Source: Rubripirellula sp. (GTDB taxonomy: Bacteria; Planctomycetota; Planctomycetia; Pirellulales; Pirellulaceae). Taken from it: 50,218 bases of DNA. Under the pieces are notes generated by a model that was given only the letters and a program-made list of their open reading frames with translations, ran no database searches and was not told where the DNA came from. A program made the position numbers and the translations under genes. Below, piece after piece: positions 17,795 to 27,813 of the stretch (the stretch's first letter is position 1; every line of letters begins with the position of its first letter). The stretch lies in the NCBI GenBank assembly GCA_029213145.1, contig JARGNK010000024.1:17649-67866 (forward strand), written 5' to 3'.

Positions 17795-20700
17795 ATGACG
17801 AATGACCAATCGGATGCGGACCGCGCCATCGAACTGGCTTCCAAACTCCTGCTTCGAGCGGCCAAACTTCAGACACCCCAGGAACGACGTCAGCAGGCCG
17901 AATTGGACCGAATGATCAATCACGCCGACGACAAGGCAACGATGGTCGAGATGACCGATCAAGCCTTTCGCACCCATACCCCAGCCCGGGTTGCAGACCA
18001 ATTGACTCACCTGCTTGATGTTCAAGGTGTTCCCAGATTCTTCAGCCCTGTTGAGCAAGCAATGCTGAGGGGGTTTCAGTCATTTGGTGAATATCTACCC
18101 GGTGTTGCCGTCCCGTTGGTGAAAGAAAAAATGCGTCGGGAGACAGCGAACGTTATCCTCCCAGCAGAACGCGAACTATTGACGGAGCATTTGCGAAATC
18201 GGCAACGCCAGGGCGTCCAGATGAACGTCAACCTTCTGGGAGAAGCCCTGCTCGGCGAAGCGGAAACGCGGAGGCGTATTCAACAATGCATCGAAATCCT
18301 GCGACTGGATGATGTTCGCTGTTTGTCGGTCAAGATTTCGACCCTTTACAGCCAAGTCTCCCCACTCGCACGGAAACACACTATCAGCAAAGTCTCTGAC
18401 CGCTTGGAGTCTCTTTTCAGAACTGCCGACCGTGAAACCGATCCCGTCACTGGCACAGGTAAATTTGTCTATCTCGACATGGAAGAGTATCGGGATCTCT
18501 ACCTTACGGCTGACATCTTACGGGAAACGCTAGGACGACCTGGGTTGGAATCAACGCGCGCGGGCATCGCGTTTCAAGCTTACATTCCCGATTCTTTCCA
18601 AGTGATGCAGCAACTCATTGACTGGTCATCCAAGCGAGTCCAAGCGGGTGGCAGCCCGCTCACGATCCGACTCGTCAAAGGTGCCAACATGGAAATGGAG
18701 TGCGTTGAAGCATCAATCGGCGGACACCCTCAAGCACCTTACAAAACCAAGTTGGAGACTGACGCGAATTACAAAAGCATGCTGAGATTGTTGATCGATG
18801 CAGCTTCCCATCGATGCATTCGCATCGGTCTCGCATCCCACAACCTGTTCGATGTAGCGCTCGGATTGATCTGGTCTGAGCAGACCGTCCCCGCCGAATT
18901 CATGCAGGTCGAAATGCTCGAAGGAATGGCGAATCACCAACGCCGGGCGATTTCGGAGCAAGATGCCAACATGCTGCTGTACGCTCCCGCCTGCCGGCAA
19001 GAAGGATTCCTGAATGCCATTGGATACCTCGTACGCCGACTGGACGAAAATACAGGACCGCAGAATTTCCTGCGGCACGCCTATCGCCTGGAACCCGATA
19101 GTGATGACTTCCGTGAACTTTCGGAGGCTTTCCGAAAATCTTTGGCAACGATCGAATCGGTCAGCCATGAAGCTCGCCGCAATCGTGACCGAAACGACGA
19201 ACCAATACAGCCAACGGTTGCCAATCACTGGACAGAATTGTCCAACGAACCCGATACCGACTGGGCGGTACCAGCGAACTCTGACTGGGCCGAGAAAATA
19301 TTGAACCAGTGGCAAGACCGCTGCCAGGAGAAAGCGACTCAGGTTCAGCTTGCGATCGCAGGGAAACCGGTTCCCAAAGAAACGAAACAGCAACGGCAAA
19401 CCTTCGATCCCTCTCGCCCCGGCACAAAAGTTTGTGATTACCAAGCGGCAACATTGGAGCAAGTGAAAGCGGGCGTGGATGCCGCCGCGAAAGACGCATC
19501 TGGTTGGAGCCAGCGACCGCTCGAGGACCGGCATGATCTGTTTCGTAAAGTCGCACAGAACCTCCGTATTTCGAGAGGAGACTTAATTGGAGCAATGCTG
19601 GCCGAAGGTGGGAAAATTGTTTCCGAAGGTGATCCGGAAATCAGCGAAGCAATCGATTTCTGCGAGTTCTATCCACTCACGGTCAACGACTGGGACCAAT
19701 GTCCGTCGATTTCGATGAGACCACGTGGAGTGGTCGCCGTGATCACGCCCTGGAACTTCCCCCTGGCCATCCCATGCGGTGGAATCGTCGCAGCGCTCGC
19801 CGGTGGAAACCGCGTGATCCTAAAGCCAGCCAGTGAAACGGTCTTAGTCGCTTCACTATTGTGTGATGCGTTCTGGCAGGCGGGGGTTCCACAAGATGCA
19901 CTTCAACTCATCCCCTGTGATGATGAGATCGCGGAAGCTGGCTTGGTATCCAACCGGATGGTCGATACCGTCGTCTTGACAGGTGGGACATCGACGGCGC
20001 AACGAATGCTACAAGTCAGACCCGGCTTGCATCTACTCGCCGAAACGGGTGGCAAGAATGCGACGATCGTGACCGCCATGGCGGATCGCGATCAGGCAAT
20101 CAAACACATTATCCATTCGGCATTCGGCCATGCAGGCCAAAAGTGCAGTGCCACGTCACTGCTTTTGTTGGAACAGGAAGTTTTCGACGACCCGCATTTC
20201 CGAGCAGCACTTGCGGATGCAGTGGAAAGCATTCAAGTTGGATCCGCTTGGGAACTGGCCACGAGCATGGGACCACTGATCGCGCCCCCCGGTAAAGAAC
20301 TTACCCGAGGGATGAAAACACTTGAGGATGATGAATCCTGGCTCGTTGTGCCAGAACATATCGTCGGCAATCCAAATCTATATCGACCGGGCGTGAAATG
20401 GAACATTCGCTCGGGCAGCTTCACCCACCTGACCGAATTGTTTGGCCCGGTGCTTGGCGTCATGCCGTTTCGCCGACTCGAAGAAGCAATCGAAATCGTC
20501 CGCTCAACTGGGTATGGATTGACCAGCGGCTTGGAAAGTTTGGATGACCGTGAGATCGAACTTTGGAAACAATCGATGCATGCCGGCAACCTGTACATCA
20601 ATCGACCAACCACCGGCGCGATCGTGCTGCGGCAACCCTTCGGTGGTGTTGGCTTGAGTGCCTACGGTCCAGGCGTCAAAGCTGGTGGTCCTCACTACAC

Positions 20701-21400
20701 CTTGGCTTTGATGAATCTCAGCGACGAACAATCTCATGACGTTGATACTGACACAGCGGAGTTTGAATCGATTCCACTTGATCAGCTCTCCAATTGGATC
20801 ACTGAACTGGTGAAGTTTAGTCAGATCGACACAACGACGGCGAGTGAATTGCAGCGCGTAATCAATCGAAGCCGGACTGCTGTTGCCAAGGTATTTTCGC
20901 AACAACATGACACGGTTCGCGTCCTCGGTCAGGACAACCTTCGTCGCTACCGGCCGGTCCCAGGCATTACACTCCGAGTGGACCGGACCGATAGCTTGCG
21001 TGATGCCTTAGTTAGTTTGATCGCAGCAGTGGCATCCGGCGTCCAATTGGTGCTGTCGATTGACCCAGAAATCGAAGACTCATCACGACAGAACTTGGAA
21101 GCAACTGCTGACCTCGTTCCGGGGCAAATCCATCCCATCGAGGAATCAGAACTTGAGCTCGCGCAAAGAATTCGAAAGCAAGATGTCACTCGATTGCGAT
21201 TGCTAAATCGAGTCAAGCCTGATTCTCCGCTGGCAATTGCCGCAGCCGAGGCGTTTGCGACCATCGTTGATGAGCCAGTACTGACCGAAGGTCGAATCGA
21301 ATGCCTTCGTTATCTTGACGAGCAATCGATCTCCTACGATTACCATCGCTACGGCAATCTCGGACGTCGGTTCCATGAGTCGCGGCGAGCAATTTTATGA
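17795..21400 (+). CDS. putA: Bifunctional proline dehydrogenase / L-glutamate gamma-semialdehyde dehydrogenase
   Basis: About 1201 residues. It oxidises proline to glutamate in two steps using FAD then NAD. The proline dehydrogenase barrel spans about 100-460 and has RLVKGANMEMECVEASIGG (about 291) and the FMQVEMLEGM / LLYAPACRQEGFLNAIGYLVRRLDEN core. The aldehyde dehydrogenase domain spans about 530-980, with TPWNFPLAIPCGG, the glutamate in LAETGGKNATIV (about 748) and the catalytic Cys in FGHAGQKCSATS (about 783). No N-terminal ribbon-helix-helix DNA-binding domain is present, so it should not repress its own gene. About 210 C-terminal residues form the ALDH-related tail found in long PutAs. 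The ATG at 17795 is preferred because GGAG lies ten bases upstream; the ATG at 17786 is too close to it. Confidence 0.96.
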   Translation: MTNDQSDADRAIELASKLLLRAAKLQTPQERRQQAELDRMINHADDKATMVEMTDQAFRTHTPARVADQLTHLLDVQGVPRFFSPVEQAMLRGFQSFGEYLPGVAVPLVKEKMRRETANVILPAERELLTEHLRNRQRQGVQMNVNLLGEALLGEAETRRRIQQCIEILRLDDVRCLSVKISTLYSQVSPLARKHTISKVSDRLESLFRTADRETDPVTGTGKFVYLDMEEYRDLYLTADILRETLGRPGLESTRAGIAFQAYIPDSFQVMQQLIDWSSKRVQAGGSPLTIRLVKGANMEMECVEASIGGHPQAPYKTKLETDANYKSMLRLLIDAASHRCIRIGLASHNLFDVALGLIWSEQTVPAEFMQVEMLEGMANHQRRAISEQDANMLLYAPACRQEGFLNAIGYLVRRLDENTGPQNFLRHAYRLEPDSDDFRELSEAFRKSLATIESVSHEARRNRDRNDEPIQPTVANHWTELSNEPDTDWAVPANSDWAEKILNQWQDRCQEKATQVQLAIAGKPVPKETKQQRQTFDPSRPGTKVCDYQAATLEQVKAGVDAAAKDASGWSQRPLEDRHDLFRKVAQNLRISRGDLIGAMLAEGGKIVSEGDPEISEAIDFCEFYPLTVNDWDQCPSISMRPRGVVAVITPWNFPLAIPCGGIVAALAGGNRVILKPASETVLVASLLCDAFWQAGVPQDALQLIPCDDEIAEAGLVSNRMVDTVVLTGGTSTAQRMLQVRPGLHLLAETGGKNATIVTAMADRDQAIKHIIHSAFGHAGQKCSATSLLLLEQEVFDDPHFRAALADAVESIQVGSAWELATSMGPLIAPPGKELTRGMKTLEDDESWLVVPEHIVGNPNLYRPGVKWNIRSGSFTHLTELFGPVLGVMPFRRLEEAIEIVRSTGYGLTSGLESLDDREIELWKQSMHAGNLYINRPTTGAIVLRQPFGGVGLSAYGPGVKAGGPHYTLALMNLSDEQSHDVDTDTAEFESIPLDQLSNWITELVKFSQIDTTTASELQRVINRSRTAVAKVFSQQHDTVRVLGQDNLRRYRPVPGITLRVDRTDSLRDALVSLIAAVASGVQLVLSIDPEIEDSSRQNLEATADLVPGQIHPIEESELELAQRIRKQDVTRLRLLNRVKPDSPLAIAAAEAFATIVDEPVLTEGRIECLRYLDEQSISYDYHRYGNLGRRFHESRRAIL

Positions 21401-21441
21401 TGATTGAAGAATGGAACGAATGAATCTGGGCGAAGCAAGGC

Positions 21442-21993
21442 TCAAAACCCGAACTCCTCCATCCAACCGTCAACATCACCGCCCACCTCCGGCTTAGCAT
21501 CGCCACTCCCCTGCCCTTCCCCGCTGATTTTGGCCTGCACGGATGGCGCAAGCCTAACTTTCCCATCCATCAACTGATCCAACCACACGTCCGAATCAAA
21601 TGCAGTCGCACCTCGGCGACGCGCAGCAGCTTGAACACGATGGTCACTCGAAACGACCGCTAGCTGCTTGGGGGCTGAATGGGCCGCGATAATCTCTTCC
21701 AACAAATCGTCTGCCTCGGGGTACCCCACCGCAAACCAAACTCGAATGTCCTTCAATTCGTAGCGGGCAGAACGATCGCGTGGCGGCTGTCGCGCATCGA
21801 ACACCACGCAAGTTCGACGACGAACACGATCGTCCAAGTGTTGCCAAAGTCGATCAATCAGCTGCATCCGCTCGCGGTGTAGCCAATGATCATCAGCACC
21901 CCGCCCCGGTGGTGCCACCGGCGGTATCACGTTGTAGCCATCAATCAAGAGTAGAAGGGACACTCCCCGATTGTAGCGACTTCGGAGCCGCAT
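21442..21993 (-). CDS. YacP-like NYN-domain ribonuclease
   Basis: A 183-residue protein of the PIN-like NYN fold, close to Bacillus YacP/Rae1, a ribosome-associated mRNA endonuclease. Seen: LLLIDGYNVIP with the first catalytic Asp, CVVFDARQPP with the second, a hydrophobic core, E-A-D-D-LLEEII with the acidic pair, and AVVSSDHRVQAAARRRGA. The acidic residues expected for metal-dependent RNA cleavage are all there. The C-terminus ends in a Gly/Asp-rich stretch. The ATG at 21993 follows the FHA gene by 14 bases; a GTG at 21963, giving VSLLLLIDGYN, is an alternative. Likely last gene of the kinase-FHA-NYN operon. Confidence 0.82.
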   Translation of the reverse strand: MRLRSRYNRGVSLLLLIDGYNVIPPVAPPGRGADDHWLHRERMQLIDRLWQHLDDRVRRRTCVVFDARQPPRDRSARYELKDIRVWFAVGYPEADDLLEEIIAAHSAPKQLAVVSSDHRVQAAARRRGATAFDSDVWLDQLMDGKVRLAPSVQAKISGEGQGSGDAKPEVGGDVDGWMEEFGF

Positions 21994-22007
21994 TCAGAGA
22001 GTGCCTG

Positions 22008-22931
22008 TCAATCAATGTTTTGAATGACCCGAACCGCAGGGCCACTGGAAAATTGATAGATCCGATAACCGAAAAACCCAATCACTAATACAGCGAGGAC
22101 AGCGGCCGCCATAATTTTCGTCCGATCAGCATCGGCAAACAAGCTTACCGTTGATCGCTTGACACCAACTGGATTCGAAGCAGCTTTCAGCGTCTTGTTG
22201 GCTCGTGATCGCGGTGATTGAGATTTCGCCCGACTCGGCTTGTTTTTCGCCTCCTTCTCCGCCAAGGCCCCACTAACCTTCTTTGCCGATGCCTGAAGAC
22301 CCTCGACTGCTGGTTCCATTACCTTGGATTCGACCGCCTTAAGCGAATCGGTGGAAGCCACACCATCAGACTCGAAAACATCCGATTCAAAAACATCCTG
22401 AAAGTCATCCAAGTCCGTCAGCGTCTCCTTGGTATCGCTGGACGCTTGGCGATCGCTACCCGAACGTATCTGCTCGTACCTCGTCTCCCGTTCAGCGTCG
22501 TCGGCATCCGATAACATGCTGGCGACATCGAAACTCTCCCATGGCTCAGAAGTCACCATTTTCTGACCACTCTCGTTATCCTGAACCTCACCCAGGGATT
22601 GCAGTCTGACACGAAAGACAACTTTTCCGCATCGCAGCTCATCACCATCATTTAGCAGTACCCACTGGCTTCCTTCCAACCTTTGCTGATTGACTTTCGT
22701 CCCGCTACTACTGTCTAAATCCCGCACCTGTATCTGAGAGTTCATCGAGTAAAGCAAACAATGACGCCGACTGACTGAGCGACTCTTCGGCCGGATTTGG
22801 CATTCCTCATGCCGACCAATCATGTAGTAACCGTCCTTCAAGCTTGCCTCCGTTCCGGCTTGGCTGCCGACAGCAAGCACCAAACGAGCGGTTATTTGTT
22901 CGATTTTCCCGGGACGGAGCAAGGCGATCAC
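22008..22931 (-). CDS. FHA-domain membrane protein
   Basis: A 307-residue protein. An N-terminal forkhead-associated domain (about 17-105) binds phosphothreonine: YYMIGRHEECQIRPKSRSVSRRHCLLYS has the G-R, S and H positions, followed by VRDLDSSSGTKVNQQRL. A long acidic/serine-rich linker follows, with the duplicated heptad-like VFESDVFESD, then a basic stretch and one transmembrane helix (about 273-292), with a short external tail. The FHA domain is therefore cytoplasmic. It starts (GTG) 27 bases after a Ser/Thr kinase, so it may be a substrate or phospho-dependent partner of that kinase (inference). Confidence 0.88.
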   Translation of the reverse strand: MIALLRPGKIEQITARLVLAVGSQAGTEASLKDGYYMIGRHEECQIRPKSRSVSRRHCLLYSMNSQIQVRDLDSSSGTKVNQQRLEGSQWVLLNDGDELRCGKVVFRVRLQSLGEVQDNESGQKMVTSEPWESFDVASMLSDADDAERETRYEQIRSGSDRQASSDTKETLTDLDDFQDVFESDVFESDGVASTDSLKAVESKVMEPAVEGLQASAKKVSGALAEKEAKNKPSRAKSQSPRSRANKTLKAASNPVGVKRSTVSLFADADRTKIMAAAVLAVLVIGFFGYRIYQFSSGPAVRVIQNID

Positions 22932-22958
22932 TAGATTGTTTACTGAGAGGATTAGAGG

Positions 22959-24500
22959 TTATTCACGCACAATAACAACATTACCATTCTCCAACGACTT
23001 TACCGCTGGTACGACTTTAGCCTCGGGCCGCACAAAGGAATAAATCGCCAGCACCACAACGCCAATCAAAGCAAGAACCGCAAAGGCTAGCCCCACTCCC
23101 AACAGGACCTGCTGAGTCCCGTTACCACGGGAGAGCGGTTCCGCCTGATGCTTCGATTTCGTCGGTTGCCGTTGGTGATAGTACGATGGCGGAGCCGGGT
23201 GGCTTGAAACAATGTCTTGCTGCAGATCAGGCACCACAACTGGACGCGAAGCCCCGCCAAGATCGATCGGAGGCAGACCTTCAAAGTCAATGAACTCATC
23301 AACCTCAATAACCACATCTCCATCGGCTGATAACGATGTGTCGTCCAGGGTCGCTTGGTACACAGCATCATCGACAGCGGTATCGCTGAGCGGCTCGATA
23401 CTCCGTGCAGAACGTCGTGATGGCTCACCGACAACCGCACCAAGTCGCGTCAACTGAGCCAAAAGCTCAACGGCTGATTTGGGTCGATCGGCGGGCTGCT
23501 TGGCCATCATTCGTTTCAACAGTTCAGCGATTGCCGAGGGGCAGTCCGGCCGCTCGTCTCGAATATCGGGAACCGCTGCTGCTTGGTGCTTCGCAAGGCG
23601 TTGCGTAGCACTCCCAAGGAACGGTGGCTTCCCGGCAAGCAGAAAATAGAAAGTACATCCAAGCGAATAAATATCCGACTGAGTCCCAGCCATCGTGCTG
23701 TCAATCGCCTGCTCGGGAGCGATAAAATCTGCGGTCCCCATCAAGCGTTGCTTTTCCTGACCTTCACTTTGCGACCACCCAATTCGCGCCAATCCAAGAT
23801 CGCTTACTTTTAGCACGCCATCAGTTCGCAACATCAGGTTCGATGGTTTGATGTCTCGATGAACGATTCCGCGTTCGTGTGCATGAGCCAATCCTGCGGT
23901 AGTCTGCCGCAACACATCCACTGCGTCGGCTACTGACATCACACCATCGCGTTGAACGGCACGCTGCAGATCAATCCCATCGACATACTCGATCACAATG
24001 TAAAGCTTCTTACCCGCTTCTGCGAAATCATACGCACGAATAATGTTCGGGTGGTCCAACTGGGCACAAGCCCTCGCTTCGGATTTGAACCTCTCGATCC
24101 GTCGCGGGTCCTCGGTCGCCTTGGAAGGCAGAATCTTGAGCGCCATCATCCGTTTCATCACATGGTGCTCGCCCAGATAGACGACCCCCATGCCACCTTT
24201 CCCTAACGGCCTCAAAAGCCGGTAGCTACCGAGATAAAAACCCTGGCTGCAACCGGCCAACAATTTCGAAGACTGCCACTTGGTAAGCACGCCAGCATGC
24301 ACCAAGCCATCGGCGAGCTTTTCTTGTGTGAAACTGGATGCTGCTTCACCTGCTCCCTCACTGGATTGCGACATCAACGAGATCACAACTTTCTTCAGGT
24401 CGCCCAGTTCGACCAAACCTGCTGCCAGCGCACGCCGCACGAAGGATCGAGTTGCCTCATCCAATATCGGCCGTTGTGCGTTCGCCAAGTTGACGGACAT
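22959..24500 (-). CDS. Membrane-anchored serine/threonine protein kinase
   Basis: About 513 residues. A Hanks-type kinase with all key motifs: glycine loop GKGGMGVVYLGEH (about 100), lysine in MALKIL, HRDIKPSN (about 213), DLG for DFG (common in planctomycete kinases), MGTADFIAPEQ and SDIYSLGCTFYFLLAGKPPF. The N-terminal 85 residues form a helical pre-domain that planctomycete kinases often carry (LADGLVHAGVLTKWQSSKLLAG). After the kinase comes a disordered acidic linker and one membrane helix near 475-497, leaving about 15 external residues, so no large sensor domain. The ATG at 24500 follows an in-frame TTG. First gene of a likely operon with the FHA and NYN genes. Confidence 0.93.
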   Translation of the reverse strand: MSVNLANAQRPILDEATRSFVRRALAAGLVELGDLKKVVISLMSQSSEGAGEAASSFTQEKLADGLVHAGVLTKWQSSKLLAGCSQGFYLGSYRLLRPLGKGGMGVVYLGEHHVMKRMMALKILPSKATEDPRRIERFKSEARACAQLDHPNIIRAYDFAEAGKKLYIVIEYVDGIDLQRAVQRDGVMSVADAVDVLRQTTAGLAHAHERGIVHRDIKPSNLMLRTDGVLKVSDLGLARIGWSQSEGQEKQRLMGTADFIAPEQAIDSTMAGTQSDIYSLGCTFYFLLAGKPPFLGSATQRLAKHQAAAVPDIRDERPDCPSAIAELLKRMMAKQPADRPKSAVELLAQLTRLGAVVGEPSRRSARSIEPLSDTAVDDAVYQATLDDTSLSADGDVVIEVDEFIDFEGLPPIDLGGASRPVVVPDLQQDIVSSHPAPPSYYHQRQPTKSKHQAEPLSRGNGTQQVLLGVGLAFAVLALIGVVVLAIYSFVRPEAKVVPAVKSLENGNVVIVRE

Positions 24501-24691
24501 CAAGACACGCTAATCGCTAAATGAAAGAGGTAAGTGAAGGGTGAGTTGAGATTCCGAATCAATGGCACGCATTGTACCATTCGGCAACCCTAACAGCTAA
24601 GTTAATACTTTCCTCTGCAACCCAATTAAGCGGGCAATACGCCCCTTTAATGCTAAGATCCTATGAATCTTTAATGAACATGTCTTCGCAA

Positions 24692-25480
24692 TTAGTCAAC
24701 AACACACTTGGGGTCGTAATCAACGCGTAATAACATCAATCCATTAGCGGGAGCCGTTTGCCCAGCTAACCCCCTCTCACCAGCCACCAACAAGCTATCA
24801 ACCCAAGCAGGAGCTTGCTTACCGCGGCCAACTTCGACCAACGTTCCAACCATGGAGCGAACCATGTTGTAAAGAAATCCGTCGGCCTCGATTTCCACAG
24901 CTACATGCTCTCGATCGTTCCATTGGTTACTTTGAGCGAAGACTTCACAAGCACGGATTTCTCGAACAGTTGTCTTGCGGTCAGACCCAGAGTTTTGAAA
25001 TCCACGAAAGTCATGGCGACCTAGAAATCGCCGCGCAGCGATTTGCATCGCTTCCAAATCAAGCTTGGTACGAAGATGCCAACGGAAACGCGATTGAAAC
25101 GGATCACGCAACCCACCAAGCTGCAACTGATACCGATATCGTTTCCCGATTGCGTCACGAATCGCATGAAAGCCAGGAACGGCTTCGTCAACTTGATCGA
25201 CGACAATCGAATCAGGCAAATGGGCATTGAGGGCCATCAGCAGTCGCTGCGTCGAATCCCGCCACAGAAGTTCGCAACTGGCTACTTGGGCCAGTGCGTG
25301 AACTCCAGCATCCGTGCGGCCACTGCCAATGACGTTGACATGGGATCCAGCGAGCTGTCGCGCAGCATCTTGCAGCTTTCCCTGGATCGTCGGCTTGCCA
25401 GGCTGAACTTGCCAGCCAGCAAATTCAGATCCGTCATAAGCGACTGTCAACTTAAAGGTACGAAGCGCCGCCTCGGTCAC
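24692..25480 (-). CDS. truA: tRNA pseudouridine(38-40) synthase TruA
   Basis: A 262-residue protein, normal for TruA. It converts U38-U40 in the tRNA anticodon stem-loop to pseudouridine. Evidence: FKLTVAYDGSEFAGWQVQPGKPTIQGKL, the catalytic Asp57 in GSGRTDAGVHALAQV, FHAIRDAIGKRYRYQL, FLGRHDFRGFQNSGSDRKTTVREI and FLYNMVRSMVGTLVEVGRG. Translation begins at a GTG (25480), 11 bases after the asd stop, so asd-truA are almost certainly co-transcribed. Confidence 0.97.
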   Translation of the reverse strand: MTEAALRTFKLTVAYDGSEFAGWQVQPGKPTIQGKLQDAARQLAGSHVNVIGSGRTDAGVHALAQVASCELLWRDSTQRLLMALNAHLPDSIVVDQVDEAVPGFHAIRDAIGKRYRYQLQLGGLRDPFQSRFRWHLRTKLDLEAMQIAARRFLGRHDFRGFQNSGSDRKTTVREIRACEVFAQSNQWNDREHVAVEIEADGFLYNMVRSMVGTLVEVGRGKQAPAWVDSLLVAGERGLAGQTAPANGLMLLRVDYDPKCVVD

Positions 25481-25491
25481 AGTTGCACCCG

Positions 25492-26517
25492 TTAAGATTT
25501 ACCACCAACGGCCGTCGCCCGTTGCACCAACAGTTCCGCGATCTGCACCGCATTCGTGGCGGCACCCTTTCGCAGATTGTCACTCACACACCAGAAAGCA
25601 ATCCCATTCGGACTGCTGATGTCCTTGCGAATGCGGCCCACGAAAACATCATCTTTTCCATCGCAATCGCGAGGCATCGGATAGGCATGGGTCGTTAGAT
25701 CATCGACCACGGTCACACCTTCAGCCTGTTCAAACAGTCGAGTCGCCTCATCGACGGACAAGGGCCGCTCTGTTTCCACCAAAATGGACTCACTGTGGCC
25801 AATCGCAACGGGGACACGCACGCAGGTCGGACAGACCTGAATCTCCTCGTCCTCCATGATTTTTCTTGTCTCGTACACCATCTTCATCTCTTCGCTGGTG
25901 TACCCCTCATGCTTATCGGAACCAATTTGCGGTATCAAATTGAAACCGATGGGATGCTGAAATGTTTTGGGTGGATGAACATCACCCGCCAAGGCTTTCC
26001 GCGTGCTGTCGTTCAATTCTTCATTGCCGGAAACACCAGCTCCACTGGTTGCCTGGTAGGTCGATACCACGACTCGCCGCACGCGTGCCGCACGGTGCAA
26101 CGGCGCCAAAGCGACGACCATTTGAGTCGTGCTGCAATTTGGACTGGCAATGATCCCGGAGTGCGAATCGACCGCATGCGGATTCACTTCGGGGATCACC
26201 AAGGGGACGTCCGGTTCCATGCGGTAATATCCGCTTTCGTCAACGACAACGGCACCCGCATCGACAGCCCAGGGCGCGAACTCTTTTGATACCTCATCCG
26301 GCGTACTCGCGATCACCAATCCAACATTCCTAAATGCATTGGGATCCAGCAATTCCACCGTCAGTGACTTGCCGTTGAATCGAATCTCCGTACCTACGGA
26401 GCGTTCGGACGCCAGCAATTTCAAACGCTTGTGGGGAAATTGACGCTGGGCGAGCTGCTCTAAAACAATGCGACCAACGGCGCCCGTAGCACCGACCAAA
26501 GCAATGGTTTCGTACAC
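25492..26517 (-). CDS. asd: Aspartate-semialdehyde dehydrogenase
   Basis: A 341-residue protein. It reduces aspartyl-4-phosphate with NADPH, giving the branch-point intermediate for lysine/diaminopimelate, threonine and methionine. Landmarks: NADP-binding LVGATGAVGRIVLEQL, the catalytic Cys128 in ASPNCSTTQMV, YQATSGAGVSGNEEL, and the later CVRVPVAIGHSESILVE with the substrate-binding Arg and active-site His. It starts at a GTG. It is followed by truA. Planctomycetes make peptidoglycan with diaminopimelate, so this gene also serves the wall. Confidence 0.97.
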   Translation of the reverse strand: MYETIALVGATGAVGRIVLEQLAQRQFPHKRLKLLASERSVGTEIRFNGKSLTVELLDPNAFRNVGLVIASTPDEVSKEFAPWAVDAGAVVVDESGYYRMEPDVPLVIPEVNPHAVDSHSGIIASPNCSTTQMVVALAPLHRAARVRRVVVSTYQATSGAGVSGNEELNDSTRKALAGDVHPPKTFQHPIGFNLIPQIGSDKHEGYTSEEMKMVYETRKIMEDEEIQVCPTCVRVPVAIGHSESILVETERPLSVDEATRLFEQAEGVTVVDDLTTHAYPMPRDCDGKDDVFVGRIRKDISSPNGIAFWCVSDNLRKGAATNAVQIAELLVQRATAVGGKS

Positions 26518-26601
26518 AGACTGATCAACTAAATGCGAGTTCTAAGATGGTTGAGAAATGGCGAACGTACCAGCGCGTGCCGGCAGCTTCAGCTCGCCTC
26601 C

Positions 26602-27813
26602 CTATTCTTCTTGGTTCTTGATCGCTTCCGGCAAGGATTTATCGACCAAGCCCAGACCTCCACGACCACCGATCAATCGTGACTGAATGTCTTCTTTTAC
26701 ATCCTGAGCGTTGGGTTCCCAAAATTTAACAATCATTTCCTTACCTAAAGGCTTATATGATCGGAACAAGCGGAAACCAACACCACGTGCTGGATCGCTG
26801 GTAAACCACCATGGGCTCTTCGGAAAATTAGGATCTTCTTCTTTCCACTCCTCGTCATCCGAGGCAAGTCGGGCAGCACTTCGCAACTGCTCCGGATCCA
26901 TCTCCCAACTCCCTCCCCGCATCACACAGGGGGATGAAGTTTCCGGCCAACGAACCATTTCCGTTGCATTGAGCGGCCCTTTCGCTTTGGCATAGCTGGC
27001 GTAGCCGTCTTCGTCGTATCGGTTTACGGTCCACTCTGCCACGCTACCATGCATGTCATGCAATCCAAAAGCATTCGGTTTTTTACTTCCGACAGGTGGC
27101 GCTCCCTCGTCCGCGTTATCAAAATACCACGCGTGATCATCGATCTCATCGGGGCTATCGCCCCAACTGTAAGCGGTTGTCGTACCAGCTCGAGCCGCCC
27201 ACTCCCATTCGGCTTCCGTCGGCAGACGAAACTGCTGATCCGTAATCAGACTGAGCCATTTACTGTATTGCTGCGCCGAATACTGCGTCATCGTGACCGC
27301 CGGTTGCTCTGGCTCCTCACCATATTCAAAGGTGAAACTAGGGTCATAAAGTTCTGTTGGAGCGGTGATGGCATCCGGCCGATTACTGTCGTTTACCTGC
27401 CGCTCGCCATCCGCTTCGAATTCTTTAAAGATCAAGTAAAGCCGCATGTACTCCTTATACTCGGCCCAACTGACTTCTGTTTTTCCAACCCACAACGGAT
27501 CAACAGTGACTTCAATTTGAGGTCCTTCGTCGTCTCCCCGATCCTCTTCGTCCTCTGGGCTGCCCATTTTGTACGTGCCTCCCGGGACCGGAATCATCTC
27601 GAACGAGACTTCGGTGCCCGGAATCGCAACCGTGTAAGGCACCATGTAGCCTTCAGGCACTTTGACCGAGGGTCCTGTTTCAGGTTTATCTTTCGCAATC
27701 CCAGGCGGAAGATCGGCCGCACTCGCCGAAAATGCGTTCGTTATCGCGATCATGAAGGCAATGGTTGCCAACAAATGCCAGGGGCGGGAATTGCATAATT
27801 GCACAGCAGTCAC
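26602..27813 (-). CDS. Secreted formylglycine-generating-enzyme-fold (SUMF1) protein
   Basis: A 403-residue protein with an N-terminal signal peptide (about 1-33, HLLATIAFMIAITNAFSASAA). The body (about 65-352) is an FGE/sulfatase-modifying-factor domain: MIPVPGGTYKMGS, KTEVSWAEYKEYM, PAVTMTQYSAQQYSKWL, RLPTEAEWEWAARAGTTTAYSWGD, FGLHDMHGSVAEWTVNRYD, MRGGSWEMDPEQLRSAAR and GVGFRLFR. True formylglycine enzymes need a reactive cysteine pair near the C-terminus; here only SSPCVMRGG is obvious, so it is probably not an active sulfatase activator, although planctomycetes are sulfatase-rich. Start is a GTG. Single gene. Confidence 0.88.
   Translation of the reverse strand: MTAVQLCNSRPWHLLATIAFMIAITNAFSASAADLPPGIAKDKPETGPSVKVPEGYMVPYTVAIPGTEVSFEMIPVPGGTYKMGSPEDEEDRGDDEGPQIEVTVDPLWVGKTEVSWAEYKEYMRLYLIFKEFEADGERQVNDSNRPDAITAPTELYDPSFTFEYGEEPEQPAVTMTQYSAQQYSKWLSLITDQQFRLPTEAEWEWAARAGTTTAYSWGDSPDEIDDHAWYFDNADEGAPPVGSKKPNAFGLHDMHGSVAEWTVNRYDEDGYASYAKAKGPLNATEMVRWPETSSPCVMRGGSWEMDPEQLRSAARLASDDEEWKEEDPNFPKSPWWFTSDPARGVGFRLFRSYKPLGKEMIVKFWEPNAQDVKEDIQSRLIGGRGGLGLVDKSLPEAIKNQEE

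Noticed and set aside
18713..19534. Minus-strand 273-codon frame inside putA
   Set aside because: It lies wholly antisense to the proline dehydrogenase/ALDH coding sequence, which is certain.
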